The position numbers were made by a program, and so were the translations under genes. This document shows positions 1-7,635 of a stretch of DNA of 15,427 nt, in pieces. The notes under the pieces are model-generated. The model had not been told where the DNA came from. It saw nothing but the letters and a program-made list of their open reading frames with translations, and ran no database searches. The first letter of the stretch is position 1; each line of letters starts with the position of its first letter. The DNA is from JAWWBN01 sp033720955 (GTDB lineage Bacteria; Acidobacteriota; Thermoanaerobaculia; Multivoradales; JAHEKO01). The stretch is taken from the NCBI GenBank assembly GCA_033720955.1, contig JAWWBN010000070.1:1-15427 (forward strand), read 5' to 3'.

Positions 1-476
1 GGGCCACGGTGCTGGGCTACGACGCCACCGGCACCCTGGTCACCCTGCGCCGCGGCGACGGCGAGCTGGTCTGTCTGGCCGACGACCCCTCCGACGACCG
101 CTATCACGCCGCCTGCTACCACCGCGATCTCGAGCCGTTCATGGCCCGGGGCCGGGAGCTGCGGGCGCAGGGGATGCAGCGCGACGAGGTCGTGGCCACC
201 CGGGAGGCCGAGATCGCCGCCGGCGATCTGGCGATGCCCGACGGGCCGCGAGCCCTGTACTCGCTGACCGGGGAGACGGGGGTCTTCGATCCCGCCACGG
301 GGGAGGCGCCGGGGGCGAGCCGCGTCTTCGTGATCTACATTCCCTACGCCACCGAGGCCTCGACGGGGCTGCCCCCGGGCCCGATCACGGACGGGGCGCC
401 GTGGATCATGGCGCCGGGCAAGCCCTGGGCCCACGTCATGGTGGTGCAGCGCGCCGAGGCCGGAGACGGCGAGTAG
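1..476 (+). CDS. Conserved hypothetical protein, 3' part (5' end outside window)
   Basis: An open frame enters the window at base 3 and ends in TAG at 474-476, giving 157 visible residues. The GTG at 9 is an internal-looking valine, because the frame stays open upstream (residues A-T-V-L-G-Y-D), so the true start is probably off the window. Visible conserved-looking stretches are CLADDP, HAACYHRDLEPFMARG, ALYSLTG, VIYIPYATEASTGLP and PWIMAPGKPWAHVM. I recall similar proteins of unknown function in Acidobacteriota genomes, but I cannot name a domain. Coding base use matches the neighbours. It lies 27 bases upstream of pgi on the same strand, so co-transcription is plausible. No function is assigned. 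Confidence 0.75.
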   Translation, partial: ATVLGYDATGTLVTLRRGDGELVCLADDPSDDRYHAACYHRDLEPFMARGRELRAQGMQRDEVVATREAEIAAGDLAMPDGPRALYSLTGETGVFDPATGEAPGASRVFVIYIPYATEASTGLPPGPITDGAPWIMAPGKPWAHVMVVQRAEAGDGE

Positions 477-503
477 CCGCCCCCGCGGCCGGCAGGGGAC
501 GGG

Positions 504-2213
504 ATGCGGCAGGAGGTCCTTCTCGGCGAGGAGCAGAGAGCGGCGGTGGCCGCCGGGCTGGAGGCCTGGGACCGGGAGTCGGGGACCGAGCGGCTATGGC
601 GCGGCGACGCCACCCTGTGGACCGACGACGGCGAGGAGAGGTGGCTCGCCTGGCTGCGGGCGACGGAGGCCGACGCCGACTTCCTGACGGCGGCAGAGCG
701 GCTGGCGCGGGAGGTGGCCGCGTCCGGTTTCACCGACTTCGTGGTCCTGGGGATGGGCGGCTCGAGCCTCTGCCCCGAGGTTCTGGGCCGCACCTTCGGC
801 TCCCTGCCCGGCCACCCGCGCCCGCACGTCCTCGACTCCACCGCGCCGGCGCAGGTGGCCGAGGCGGAGCGCCGGATCGACCCGGATCGCACGCTCTTCG
901 TGGTCTCCAGCAAGTCGGGCACCACCCTGGAGACGGCCCTTCTGATGGAGCACTTCCGGGGCCGGCTCGAGCGGCGCCTGGGGCCGGAGGAGGCGGCCCG
1001 CCGCTTCGTGGCGGTCACCGATCCGGGGTCGCGGCTGGAGGAGATCGCCGGGGAGGGCTTCCGCGCCCTCTTCCACGGCGAGCCGGAGATCGGCGGCCGC
1101 TTCTCGGCGCTGTCGCCCTTCGGGCTCGTGCCGGCGGCGATCCAGGGCCTCGACGTTGCGCGGCTGCTCGCCCGCGGGGCCGAGATGGCCGCGGCCTGCG
1201 GCCCCGGACGAGGAGCGGCGGCCAACCCGGGGGTGCATCTCGGAGTGGTCCTGGGAACCCTGGGTCGGCGGGGGGTGGACAAGGTGACCCTCGTGCCCTC
1301 GCCCGGCATCGCCACCCTGGGGGCCTGGCTGGAGCAGCTCGTCGCCGAGTCCACGGGCAAGCGGGGAGTCGCCCTCATCCCGGTGGACGGCGAGCCGCCG
1401 GCGCCGGTGGACCGCTACGGCTCCGACCGGCTCTTCGTCCGCCTGCGGCTCGGCGAGAGGCCCGAGCCGGAGCTGGACGATCGGGTGGAGGAGCTCCGCC
1501 GGGCCGGGCATCCGGTGGTCTCGATCGAGCTGCGCGATCCGTACGATCTGGCGGCCGAGTTCTTCCGCTGGGAGGTGGCCACGGCGGTGGCCGGGGCGGT
1601 GCTGGGGATCAACCCCTTCGACCAGCCCGACGTCGAGGCGGCCAAGGTCGCCACGCGGGCGCTGATGGAGGTCTACCAGCGCACCGGATCGCTGCCGGCG
1701 GAGCGTCCCTTCCTCGAGGAGGGGGGGCTGGCACTGTACGCCGACGAGCGCAACGCCGGCGAGCTGCTCGCGGCGGCGGGTCCAGGGGCCGATCTCGGCG
1801 CCGTCCTCGACACCCACCTGGACCGTCTGGGGCCGGGCGACTACTTCGCGCTGCTCGCCTGGCTGGCGATGACCGAGGAGCACCACGTCGAGCTGCAGGC
1901 CATCCGCGCCGCTGTGCTGCGTCGCGGCGGCGCCGCGACCTGTCTCGGCTACGGGCCGCGCTTTCTGCACTCGACGGGCCAGGCCCACAAGGGCGGACCC
2001 GATCGCGGCGTCTTCCTGCAGGTCACCGGCGCCAGGGGTCCCGAGCTGCCGATCCCGGGCCGCGGCTACGATCTCGCCACGGTGCTGGCCTCCCAGGCGC
2101 GGGGGGACCACCAGGTGCTCGCCGAGCGGGGACGGCGGCTGCTGCGGGTCGATCTCGGCGAAGACCCGGCGGCGACGCTGCCCGAGCTCCGGCGGCGGAT
2201 CGCCGGCTCGTGA
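504..2213 (+). CDS. pgi: Glucose-6-phosphate isomerase (Tal-PGI-type isomerase domain, stand-alone)
   Basis: This 569-residue protein should interconvert glucose 6-phosphate and fructose 6-phosphate in the cytosol. The SIS-fold sugar-phosphate sites are clear: GMGGSS at 83-88 and SSKSGTT at 135-141. WLEQLVAESTGKRG at about 275-288 carries the catalytic-glutamate region, and HSTGQAHKGGP at 489-499 carries the C-terminal active-site His/Lys segment. The N-terminal run around 31-41 (LWRGDATLW) resembles the start of the isomerase half of bifunctional transaldolase/PGI proteins, rather than classical PGI. No transaldolase half is present: the frame opens at ATG 504, 27 bases after the preceding stop, and that preceding gene is unrelated. 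A weak purine run (GGGGACGGG) precedes the ATG. The stop overlaps the start of pgl by four bases (GTGA), implying translational coupling. Isomerase activity is very likely. Confidence 0.93.
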   Translation: MRQEVLLGEEQRAAVAAGLEAWDRESGTERLWRGDATLWTDDGEERWLAWLRATEADADFLTAAERLAREVAASGFTDFVVLGMGGSSLCPEVLGRTFGSLPGHPRPHVLDSTAPAQVAEAERRIDPDRTLFVVSSKSGTTLETALLMEHFRGRLERRLGPEEAARRFVAVTDPGSRLEEIAGEGFRALFHGEPEIGGRFSALSPFGLVPAAIQGLDVARLLARGAEMAAACGPGRGAAANPGVHLGVVLGTLGRRGVDKVTLVPSPGIATLGAWLEQLVAESTGKRGVALIPVDGEPPAPVDRYGSDRLFVRLRLGERPEPELDDRVEELRRAGHPVVSIELRDPYDLAAEFFRWEVATAVAGAVLGINPFDQPDVEAAKVATRALMEVYQRTGSLPAERPFLEEGGLALYADERNAGELLAAAGPGADLGAVLDTHLDRLGPGDYFALLAWLAMTEEHHVELQAIRAAVLRRGGAATCLGYGPRFLHSTGQAHKGGPDRGVFLQVTGARGPELPIPGRGYDLATVLASQARGDHQVLAERGRRLLRVDLGEDPAATLPELRRRIAGS

Positions 2214-2977
2214 CGGGGCGGGGCGCCGGACCCCTCGAAGTGCGGGTCCTCGGAGACGCCGCCGAGGCGGCCCGGGCGGCGGCTGACGAGATCCGGCGGG
2301 CGCTCTCCTCGGCCATCGGAGAGCGCGGGGTGGCGCTCTGGTCGCTGGCCGGCGGCTCCACGCCGGAGCGCGCCTACGATCTGCTGGCCGCCTCTCCCCG
2401 GGAGGTCGACTGGCCGCGGGTTCACCTCTTCTGGGGCGACGAGCGGGTCGTGCCGCCCGACCACCCGGAGAGCAACTACGGCCGTCTTCGGCGGCGGCTG
2501 CTGGACCGGCTGCCGGCGGCCCCCGGCGGTGTCCACCGGATCCGGGGCGAGCTGCCGGCGCCCGAGGCGGCGCGGAAGTACGAGGCGGAGCTGCGACGCT
2601 GGACGGCGGAGCCGGGCCGTCCTCCCCGGCTGGACCTGGCGCTGCTGGGGGTCGGCGCCGACGGTCACACGGCCTCGCTCTTCCCCGGAGGTCGGGCGGC
2701 CGGCGGGCGGTGGGTGGTGGCCACCCGGGCTCCGATGGCGCCCGTGTCCCGGGTGAGCCTGACGCTTCCCGTCTTCGCGCGCGCCCGGCGCATCCTCTTT
2801 CTGGTCACCGGGGCGGAAAAGGCCGAGGTGGTGGCGCGGATCCTGGCTCCCCCCGCGGCCCCGGACGACCTGCCCGCGGCGGCGGTCCGCCCCGACCACG
2901 GCTCGCTCCTCTGGCTCCTCGACCGCGAGGCCGCGGCGGCGCTGCCGGAGGGCGGAGCCGGCGGGCCGGCCCGCTAG
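2210..2977 (+). CDS. pgl: 6-phosphogluconolactonase (DevB/Pgl family)
   Basis: This 255-residue enzyme should hydrolyse 6-phosphogluconolactone to 6-phosphogluconate, the second step of the oxidative pentose phosphate pathway. Family signatures are SLAGGSTP at 45-52, FWGDERVVPPDHPESNYG at 74-91, LLGVGADGHTASLFPG at 145-160 and GAEKAEVV at 201-208. Length is normal for the family. I chose GTG 2210 because it forms a GTGA overlap with the pgi stop and leaves about ten residues before the conserved LEVRVL start. The alternative GTG at 2240 would remove those residues only. The frame stays open far upstream inside pgi, but that part is a shadow. The C-terminal tail is Ala/Gly-rich. The gene ends 41 bases before the convergent decarboxylase gene. 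Glucose-6-phosphate dehydrogenase, the usual partner, is not in the window. Confidence 0.93.
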   Translation: MTGRGAGPLEVRVLGDAAEAARAAADEIRRALSSAIGERGVALWSLAGGSTPERAYDLLAASPREVDWPRVHLFWGDERVVPPDHPESNYGRLRRRLLDRLPAAPGGVHRIRGELPAPEAARKYEAELRRWTAEPGRPPRLDLALLGVGADGHTASLFPGGRAAGGRWVVATRAPMAPVSRVSLTLPVFARARRILFLVTGAEKAEVVARILAPPAAPDDLPAAAVRPDHGSLLWLLDREAAAALPEGGAGGPAR

Positions 2978-3018
2978 GGCGACGGGCGGCAGGACCTGGT
3001 CGATGCGGCAGGCGATCT

Positions 3019-4479
3019 TCAGGCGGAAGGGCGCTGCCCCGCGAGCTCGTCCAGGCACTCGCGGATGTCGGAGAGAGCTCGCTCCACGCGGTCGAGATGG
3101 GTGCGGAAGTTGAGCACGCAGATCCGCAGCACGAACTCGCCAGCCGGCGTGAGAGTGCCGGTGATGAAGACGTTCTGACGCGCGTTCACCGCGTCGAGGA
3201 GGGCGCGGTTGGCGCGGTTGCGCTCTTCGAGCCCGCCCTCCACCCGTCGGCGGAAGACCACCAGCGACAGCTCCGGCTCCGCCAGAACCTCGATGCCCTC
3301 GACCCGGGCCAGCTCCTCGGCCGCCCAGAGCGCCAGGTCCAGCTTCTCGTCGAGCTGGTCGGTGAAGGCCCGGGCGCCGCGGAGCTTGAAAGGCAGCCAC
3401 ACCCGGAGACCGCGAAAGCCGCGGGACAGCTCGGGCGAGACGTCGCAGAAATCGACCCGCCTCGGGTCGTCGGGGGGCGGGGGCATGTACTCCGCCCGCA
3501 GGCCGTGGGAGCGGGAGAGGGTGGCCACGTCGCGCGCCAGCAGACAGCCGGTGCCGTAGGGCAGGAAGAGCCCCTTGTGCGGGTCGAGGGTCACCGAGTC
3601 GGCTACGTCGATCCCGGCCAGCCGGCGGCGCCCGCGCTCGGTGAGGAGGAAGAAGCCGCCGTAGGCGGCGTCCACGTGCAGCCAGAGCTCCTCCCGGCGG
3701 GCGATCTCGGCCAGCTCCGGCAGCGGGTCGATGGCCCCGGTGTTGGTGGTGCCGGCGCTGGCGACCAGGAGGAAGGGCTGGAGACCGGCCCTGCGGTCGG
3801 CGGCGATCGCCTCCCGGAGGGCGTCGGGGTCGAGCCGGAAGCCGTCGTCGCTCGCCACCTTGCGCACGTTCTCCACCGGAAAGCCGGCCAGGGAGGCCGC
3901 CTTGGTGATGGAGTGGTGGACCTGGTCCGAGGCGTAGAGGGTGCCGCGCAGGAAGTCGGGTGGAAGACGGTCGTGCCGCGCCGCCACCACGGCGCTGAAG
4001 TTGGCCTGCGATCCGCCGCTGGACAGGAACCCGCCGGCGCTCTCCGGGTAGCCCACCAGGTCGCAGAACCAGCGCACCACGTTGGCCTCGAGCTGGTAGA
4101 GGCCGGGGGCGGCCACGAAGACGGTGGGGTAGCGGTTGATGGCGTCGCCGATCAGGTCGGCGACCGCAGACTCCACGAGGCCTCCCCCGGGGATGAACGC
4201 CAGGAAGCCGGGGCCGGCGTTGTTGAAGCTCGTCGGCAGGGCGCGGTCGAAGACGAGGTCGAGCACCTCGGCGTAGGGAGCCCCCGACTGCGGCAGCGGC
4301 TCGGTGACCGCCGCCGCGGCCTCCTCGGCGCCTCCCCGGTACGAAGCCGGCTGGTCGGCCAGGGTGGCGACATGCTCCACCACCCGCTCCGCGGCGCGGT
4401 CGATCAGCTCGCGCAGCTCGGCCGGGGATGACTCCAGGGGCCGCGCTGGATCCGGCTCGGGGGGTGGCGGGCTGCTCAT
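3019..4479 (-). CDS. PLP-dependent group II decarboxylase (aromatic-amino-acid / glutamate decarboxylase superfamily)
   Basis: This 486-residue fold-type I PLP enzyme should decarboxylate an amino acid; the substrate is not readable from sequence. The Schiff-base lysine is in LDPHKGLF (K302), the PLP-ring-stacking histidine in SDQVHHS (H188) and the cofactor-binding aspartate in HVDAAYGG (D270). SFNNAGPGFLAFIPGGG at 84-100 and SSGGSQAN at 153-160 are also typical. Length fits the aromatic-L-amino-acid decarboxylase group. ATG 4479 is chosen although the frame is open to 4878: the extra upstream part lies inside the propeller gene and looks like shadow, and the family N terminus begins near residue 15. 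No Shine-Dalgarno sequence is visible before it. It is the last gene of a likely operon, 25 bases after the propeller gene, and convergent with pgl. Confidence 0.9.
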   Translation of the reverse strand: MSSPPPPEPDPARPLESSPAELRELIDRAAERVVEHVATLADQPASYRGGAEEAAAAVTEPLPQSGAPYAEVLDLVFDRALPTSFNNAGPGFLAFIPGGGLVESAVADLIGDAINRYPTVFVAAPGLYQLEANVVRWFCDLVGYPESAGGFLSSGGSQANFSAVVAARHDRLPPDFLRGTLYASDQVHHSITKAASLAGFPVENVRKVASDDGFRLDPDALREAIAADRRAGLQPFLLVASAGTTNTGAIDPLPELAEIARREELWLHVDAAYGGFFLLTERGRRRLAGIDVADSVTLDPHKGLFLPYGTGCLLARDVATLSRSHGLRAEYMPPPPDDPRRVDFCDVSPELSRGFRGLRVWLPFKLRGARAFTDQLDEKLDLALWAAEELARVEGIEVLAEPELSLVVFRRRVEGGLEERNRANRALLDAVNARQNVFITGTLTPAGEFVLRICVLNFRTHLDRVERALSDIRECLDELAGQRPSA

Positions 4480-4504
4480 CGCGGACGGCTCGGAGAGGGC
4501 GGGC

Positions 4505-5851
4505 TCAGTCGGCGCCGTCGGTCGCGCCGATCGCCCACAGATGGGAGCGGCAGCGCAGCAGGAGGGTGCCGCCGGCGATCGCCGGGCTGGCCAGGCAGGG
4601 CTCTCCCATGTCGCTCCGACCGAGCAGCTCGAACTCCGGCCCGGCGGCCACGGTCCAGACGGTGCCCTCCTCCGCGGCCAGGTAGATCTTGCCGTCGCTG
4701 GCCACGGGCGAGGCGCTGAAGTTGCCCTCGAGCCGCTCGCGGTAGGCGGTCTCGCCGGTCGCCAGCGACAGCACCGTGAGGATGCCGGTGTTGCGGACGA
4801 AGTGCACCCAGCCGTCCACCACCACCGGGGTGGAGGTGTAGGGTCCGCCGGGCTCGCTGGCCCAGAGCAGCCCCTCACCGCCCTCGGTCGATCCCAGGTC
4901 GCCCCGCCGTCCGGCGGCCAGGGCGTAGAGGGGCCGGCCCCGGTAGCCGCCGGAGAGGACGATCGTGTCGCCGGCCACCAGCGGCGTGGTCGTCTTCACT
5001 TCGAGATCGCGGGCGAAGCGCCACAGCTCGCGTCCCGTCTCGGGGTCGTAGCCGCGGTCGAAGTCGCCCCCCACCACGATGAGCTCGGCTCCCCCCGGCG
5101 TGGGCCGGATCGTCGGCGTGGCCCAGATCGGCTTCTCGTCCCGCGCGACCCGCCAGATCTCGCGCCCGTCGGTCAGGTCGTAGGCCGCGAGATAGGAGTC
5201 GGCGTGCCGGTCCACCTGGACGAAGACCCTGCCGTTCCAGAGCACGGGCGAGCTCGAGTGTCCCCACTGCGAGGCGGGGTCTCCGTAGAGGCCGGGGTCC
5301 AGAACGCCCAGGTCGCGGCGCCAGAGCTCCCGGCCGCCGACGTCGAAGGCGACCAGGCCCTGCGAGCCGAAGATCGCCACCACCGTCTTGCCGTCCGTCG
5401 CCGGCGTCGAGTTGGCGTGGGAGGCCTTGACGTGGCGCTGCGCCCGCGGCGCGCCGCGGTACGGCTCGGCCTGCCAGACCACCTCGCCGCTGGCCAGATC
5501 GAGAGCGTAGATCCGCCACGCGATCTCCCGCTCGCGGTCGTCCTCGAGGCCGATGCCGCCTTCGTCGCCGAGCACCGGCTCGGCGACCTGGTCGGCCACC
5601 GCGGTGGTGACGAAGACGCGGTCTCCCCACACCACCGGGCTCGAGTGCCCGAGCCCCGGGATGGGCGTCTTCCAACGGACGTTGCGGCCTGTGGCGGCGT
5701 CCCATTCCGTGGGCAGTCGCTGGCCGTCGGCCACCCCGTGGGCGAAGCGGCCGCGGAAGGAGGGCCACTCGTCCGCCGCCGCGAGACGCGGCGGCAGAGC
5801 GGTGAGCAGGAGCGCGAGAAGGAGGAGCGAGCGGTTCGCGGCGTGGGGCAT
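4505..5851 (-). CDS. Exported PQQ-like beta-propeller repeat protein
   Basis: This 448-residue protein starts with a signal peptide: a short basic N terminus, a hydrophobic run LLLLALLLTAL at about 9-19, and a likely cleavage after the alanines near 26. The mature part is built of repeated propeller blades with recurring Trp-containing strands: GEVVWQ (about 122-127), GRELWRRD (173-180), GREIWRVARD (229-238), GRELWRFARD (273-282), each followed by a TP or SPV turn and a V/I-rich strand. This is the PQQ_2 / BamB-like architecture common in predicted periplasmic proteins. Whether it binds PQQ or acts as a dehydrogenase cannot be told, and I see no haem motif. A BamB-like scaffolding role is an alternative. 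It starts 13 bases after the membrane protein gene. Its start has no obvious Shine-Dalgarno sequence. Confidence 0.85.
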   Translation of the reverse strand: MPHAANRSLLLLALLLTALPPRLAAADEWPSFRGRFAHGVADGQRLPTEWDAATGRNVRWKTPIPGLGHSSPVVWGDRVFVTTAVADQVAEPVLGDEGGIGLEDDREREIAWRIYALDLASGEVVWQAEPYRGAPRAQRHVKASHANSTPATDGKTVVAIFGSQGLVAFDVGGRELWRRDLGVLDPGLYGDPASQWGHSSSPVLWNGRVFVQVDRHADSYLAAYDLTDGREIWRVARDEKPIWATPTIRPTPGGAELIVVGGDFDRGYDPETGRELWRFARDLEVKTTTPLVAGDTIVLSGGYRGRPLYALAAGRRGDLGSTEGGEGLLWASEPGGPYTSTPVVVDGWVHFVRNTGILTVLSLATGETAYRERLEGNFSASPVASDGKIYLAAEEGTVWTVAAGPEFELLGRSDMGEPCLASPAIAGGTLLLRCRSHLWAIGATDGAD

Positions 5852-5864
5852 GACGCGGAGAACT

Positions 5865-7241
5865 CTACCGCGCCCGTCGGGCGCGCCGGGACCAGAGCCA
5901 GTAGAGCGCCAGGGTCAGCGAGGAGGGGAGGAGAAGGGTGGTCGAGGCGTGGTAGCGCGCGAAGGGGAACGACACCAGCGACACCAGGACCAGGTAGGCG
6001 GCGAAGTAGACCGGTCCCAGGGCCATCACCGCCACGAAGGGCCGCGAGCTTTCTCCGGACCGGCGGCGCCAGGTGAACGGCAGCGACAGGGCCACCAGAG
6101 CCGCGGGCCAGAGGACCCACGGATCGTCGTCGAGCTGGGCGAGCCCGTAGAGCATCGCCGCGCCGATCCAGCGGAGGTAGAGACGCGGCCGCGCGGCCAC
6201 CACGGCGCGGCCGAACTCGGTGAGCCGCTGGTTGATCGCCACCACGTCGATCTGCGGGGCCCCCTCGTCGGAGAGCTGCGCCTTCATCACCTGCACGGCG
6301 ACGTCCCAGATGCTGTCGCTGTACTGGGGGAAGAAGTCGGCCGGGTCGTCGTCGCCGGTCATCGGCTGCCAGCCGCGCCGCAGCCGGGCGCCGTAGGTGC
6401 GACGGGCGGTCTCGCCGATGGGCGGCTCTAGCTCGGCTGCGAGGCCGGGATCGGTGAAGCAGGCGGCCATCCCGGCCAGGTTGTAGCCGCCGAAGGAGAC
6501 GAGCCCGAAGTGGCCCACGACGCCCCAGCGCAGCCCGGCGAAGGCGAGGAGGGGGAGCAGGGTCAGCGCCGCCGTCCCCGCCGCCAGGCCCAGCGCCCGG
6601 CCAGGGCGGCGGCGGAGGGCCCAGAGGGCCAGAAGCCCCGCCAGGACCGGCACCAGCCCCGCCAGAAAGACCGCCGCCGGCCGGAGATGGTAGCCGGCGG
6701 CCACGGCGAGCCCGAGCGCCGGCCACACCCACGCCGCTCCCGGCCGCCGGACCAGCAGCAGCAGCAGCGCCAGGCTGGCGAGACCCAGGGCGCTGGCCAG
6801 GAAGTCGGGTTGGATGATGTCCAGGTAGCCGGTGATCTGCGCCCAGGGCAGGGGCGCCGCGGCGGCGAAGCCGGCCCAGGACGAGCCGGTGAAGCGGCTC
6901 ACCCCGTGCCACCAGAGGAGGATGGCCGCGAGCCAGGCGGTGAGGTGGACGCGCGGCACCCAACGCCAGCGGCCGGGGAAGTTGTTGTCGGGCTGGGCCG
7001 CCAGGCGGAGCAGGAGGGGGTAGCCCACGGTCCGCACCCGCGACAGCGCGTCGGTCGTCGAGGTCGCTCGCGAGGCCTGGATGTAGCTCACCGTGTCGGG
7101 TACCCGTCGCGGCGTGAGCAGGCCGTCGCGCGCCACCTGCACGCTGGAGATGGCGAGCAGGAGCAGCAGCCAGGGCAGCGGCCGGGCCGCGAGGGCGGCG
7201 AGCCGACGGTGGACGGGAGGTGGCGTAGCGGGTCGAGACAT
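5865..7241 (-). CDS. Polytopic membrane protein, probably GT-C-fold glycosyltransferase-like
   Basis: This 458-residue protein has about nine or more hydrophobic segments, including the runs near 22-36, 102-112, 150-164, 172-183, 190-208 and 215-236, two around 360-388, and two near 402-448. The first loop holds PDTVSYIQAS (about 48-57) followed by RTVGYPLLLR (about 70-79). This matches the acidic residue, tyrosine, then Gly-Tyr-Pro pattern of ArnT/PMT-like GT-C transferases that use polyprenyl-phosphate sugars. A large extracytoplasmic loop at about 240-345 and a late FARYHAST segment also fit. Donor and acceptor are unknown, and a non-catalytic membrane protein is possible. ATG 7241 is the only sensible start; no Shine-Dalgarno sequence is seen. 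It is the first gene of the operon running to 3019. Confidence 0.7.
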   Translation of the reverse strand: MSRPATPPPVHRRLAALAARPLPWLLLLLAISSVQVARDGLLTPRRVPDTVSYIQASRATSTTDALSRVRTVGYPLLLRLAAQPDNNFPGRWRWVPRVHLTAWLAAILLWWHGVSRFTGSSWAGFAAAAPLPWAQITGYLDIIQPDFLASALGLASLALLLLLVRRPGAAWVWPALGLAVAAGYHLRPAAVFLAGLVPVLAGLLALWALRRRPGRALGLAAGTAALTLLPLLAFAGLRWGVVGHFGLVSFGGYNLAGMAACFTDPGLAAELEPPIGETARRTYGARLRRGWQPMTGDDDPADFFPQYSDSIWDVAVQVMKAQLSDEGAPQIDVVAINQRLTEFGRAVVAARPRLYLRWIGAAMLYGLAQLDDDPWVLWPAALVALSLPFTWRRRSGESSRPFVAVMALGPVYFAAYLVLVSLVSFPFARYHASTTLLLPSSLTLALYWLWSRRARRAR

Positions 7242-7273
7242 GAGGCCGGGGCGGCGGCGCGGGTGGAGCCGGA

Positions 7274-7302
7274 AGGCTACCGGCCGCTCGACCCGGCCAC
7301 AA
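7274..7302 (-). promoter_or_regulatory. Candidate sigma70-type promoter for the membrane protein operon
   Basis: On the minus strand, TTGTGG (7302-7297) and TAGCCT (7279-7274) are separated by exactly 17 bases. The -10 keeps the T, A and final T of the consensus. The predicted start lies about 25 bases before ATG 7241. The elements are imperfect, and support comes from spacing and position only. Confidence 0.35.
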
Positions 7303-7322
7303 TCCCAGCCGGTCTCCGCGCC

Positions 7323-7635
7323 ATGCCCGCCGCCGATCCAGCCGGCCCCGCCCTCCGTCCTCCCGCCGAGTGGCGCGACTACGTCGCCCTGGCCGGTCTT
7401 CCAGGTCAGGTGCCGGATCGAGTATCTGCTGTCGATCTCCCTCTTCGCCGCCTACCTGGTGCTGGGCCTCGAGGAGCGCCCGGCGGCCCAGGAGCCGGAG
7501 CGGCTCTTCGGCGAGCGCCGCCTGCTGGCGCTGGTGATCGCCCTGGCGGCGGTGCTCGGCGTGCTCAGCATGGTGGAGGTGCCGGCGCTGGAGCAGCTGA
7601 GCGATCCGCACTACATCCGGCTTCCCCTCGACTGA
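7323..7635 (+). pseudogene. Small membrane protein, frameshifted or decayed
   Basis: Coding-like signal switches frame here. From ATG 7323 one frame reads M-P-A-A-D-P then PPAEWRDYVALAG. From about 7396 the next frame reads VFQVRCRIEYLLSISLF, AAYLVLGLEERP, then RLLALVIALAAVLGVLSM, ending HYIRLPLD and TGA at 7633-7635. Third positions are almost all G/C in both parts, and the second has two membrane-like segments around an Arg/Glu-rich loop. One surplus base in the GGCCGG near 7392-7397 would join them into about 103 residues. Alternatively, a single frame opens at ATG 7240, giving a Pro/Arg-rich N terminus that looks non-coding. No family is recognised. It could be a sequencing error, a decayed gene, or a remnant of a larger membrane protein. 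This region and the promoter at 7274 are all I see in the gap 7242-7564. Confidence 0.35.

Noticed and set aside
401..2209. Upstream extension of the pgl frame through pgi
   Set aside because: Arg/Gly/Ala-rich translation with no domains, overlapping the well-supported pgi gene in another frame; pgl begins at GTG 2210.
2969..2987. Possible terminator hairpin (GCCCG...CGGGC) after pgl
   Set aside because: Only a 5-base stem with a 9-base loop and no T run, which is expected by chance at this GC content.
2710..4431. Long + strand open frame opposite the decarboxylase gene
   Set aside because: Its product is rich in His, Gln, Gly and Arg with no motifs, the typical antisense shadow in GC-rich DNA. 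The minus strand carries a complete PLP enzyme.
4480..4878. N-terminal extension of the decarboxylase to 4878
   Set aside because: The extra 133 residues are Pro/Ser/Arg-rich and lie within the coding sequence of the propeller gene; the family N terminus begins after ATG 4479.
5173..7611. Very long minus-strand frame across the propeller and membrane protein genes
   Set aside because: No domain or membrane pattern, His/Arg/Pro-rich, and in conflict with two well-supported genes on the same strand in another frame.
7396..7635. Similarity of the small membrane protein tail to the end of CcmC-type haem exporters
   Set aside because: The hydrophobic pattern is loosely similar, but the characteristic Trp-Trp-Arg-Thr-Leu-His ending is missing and the upstream helices are absent.
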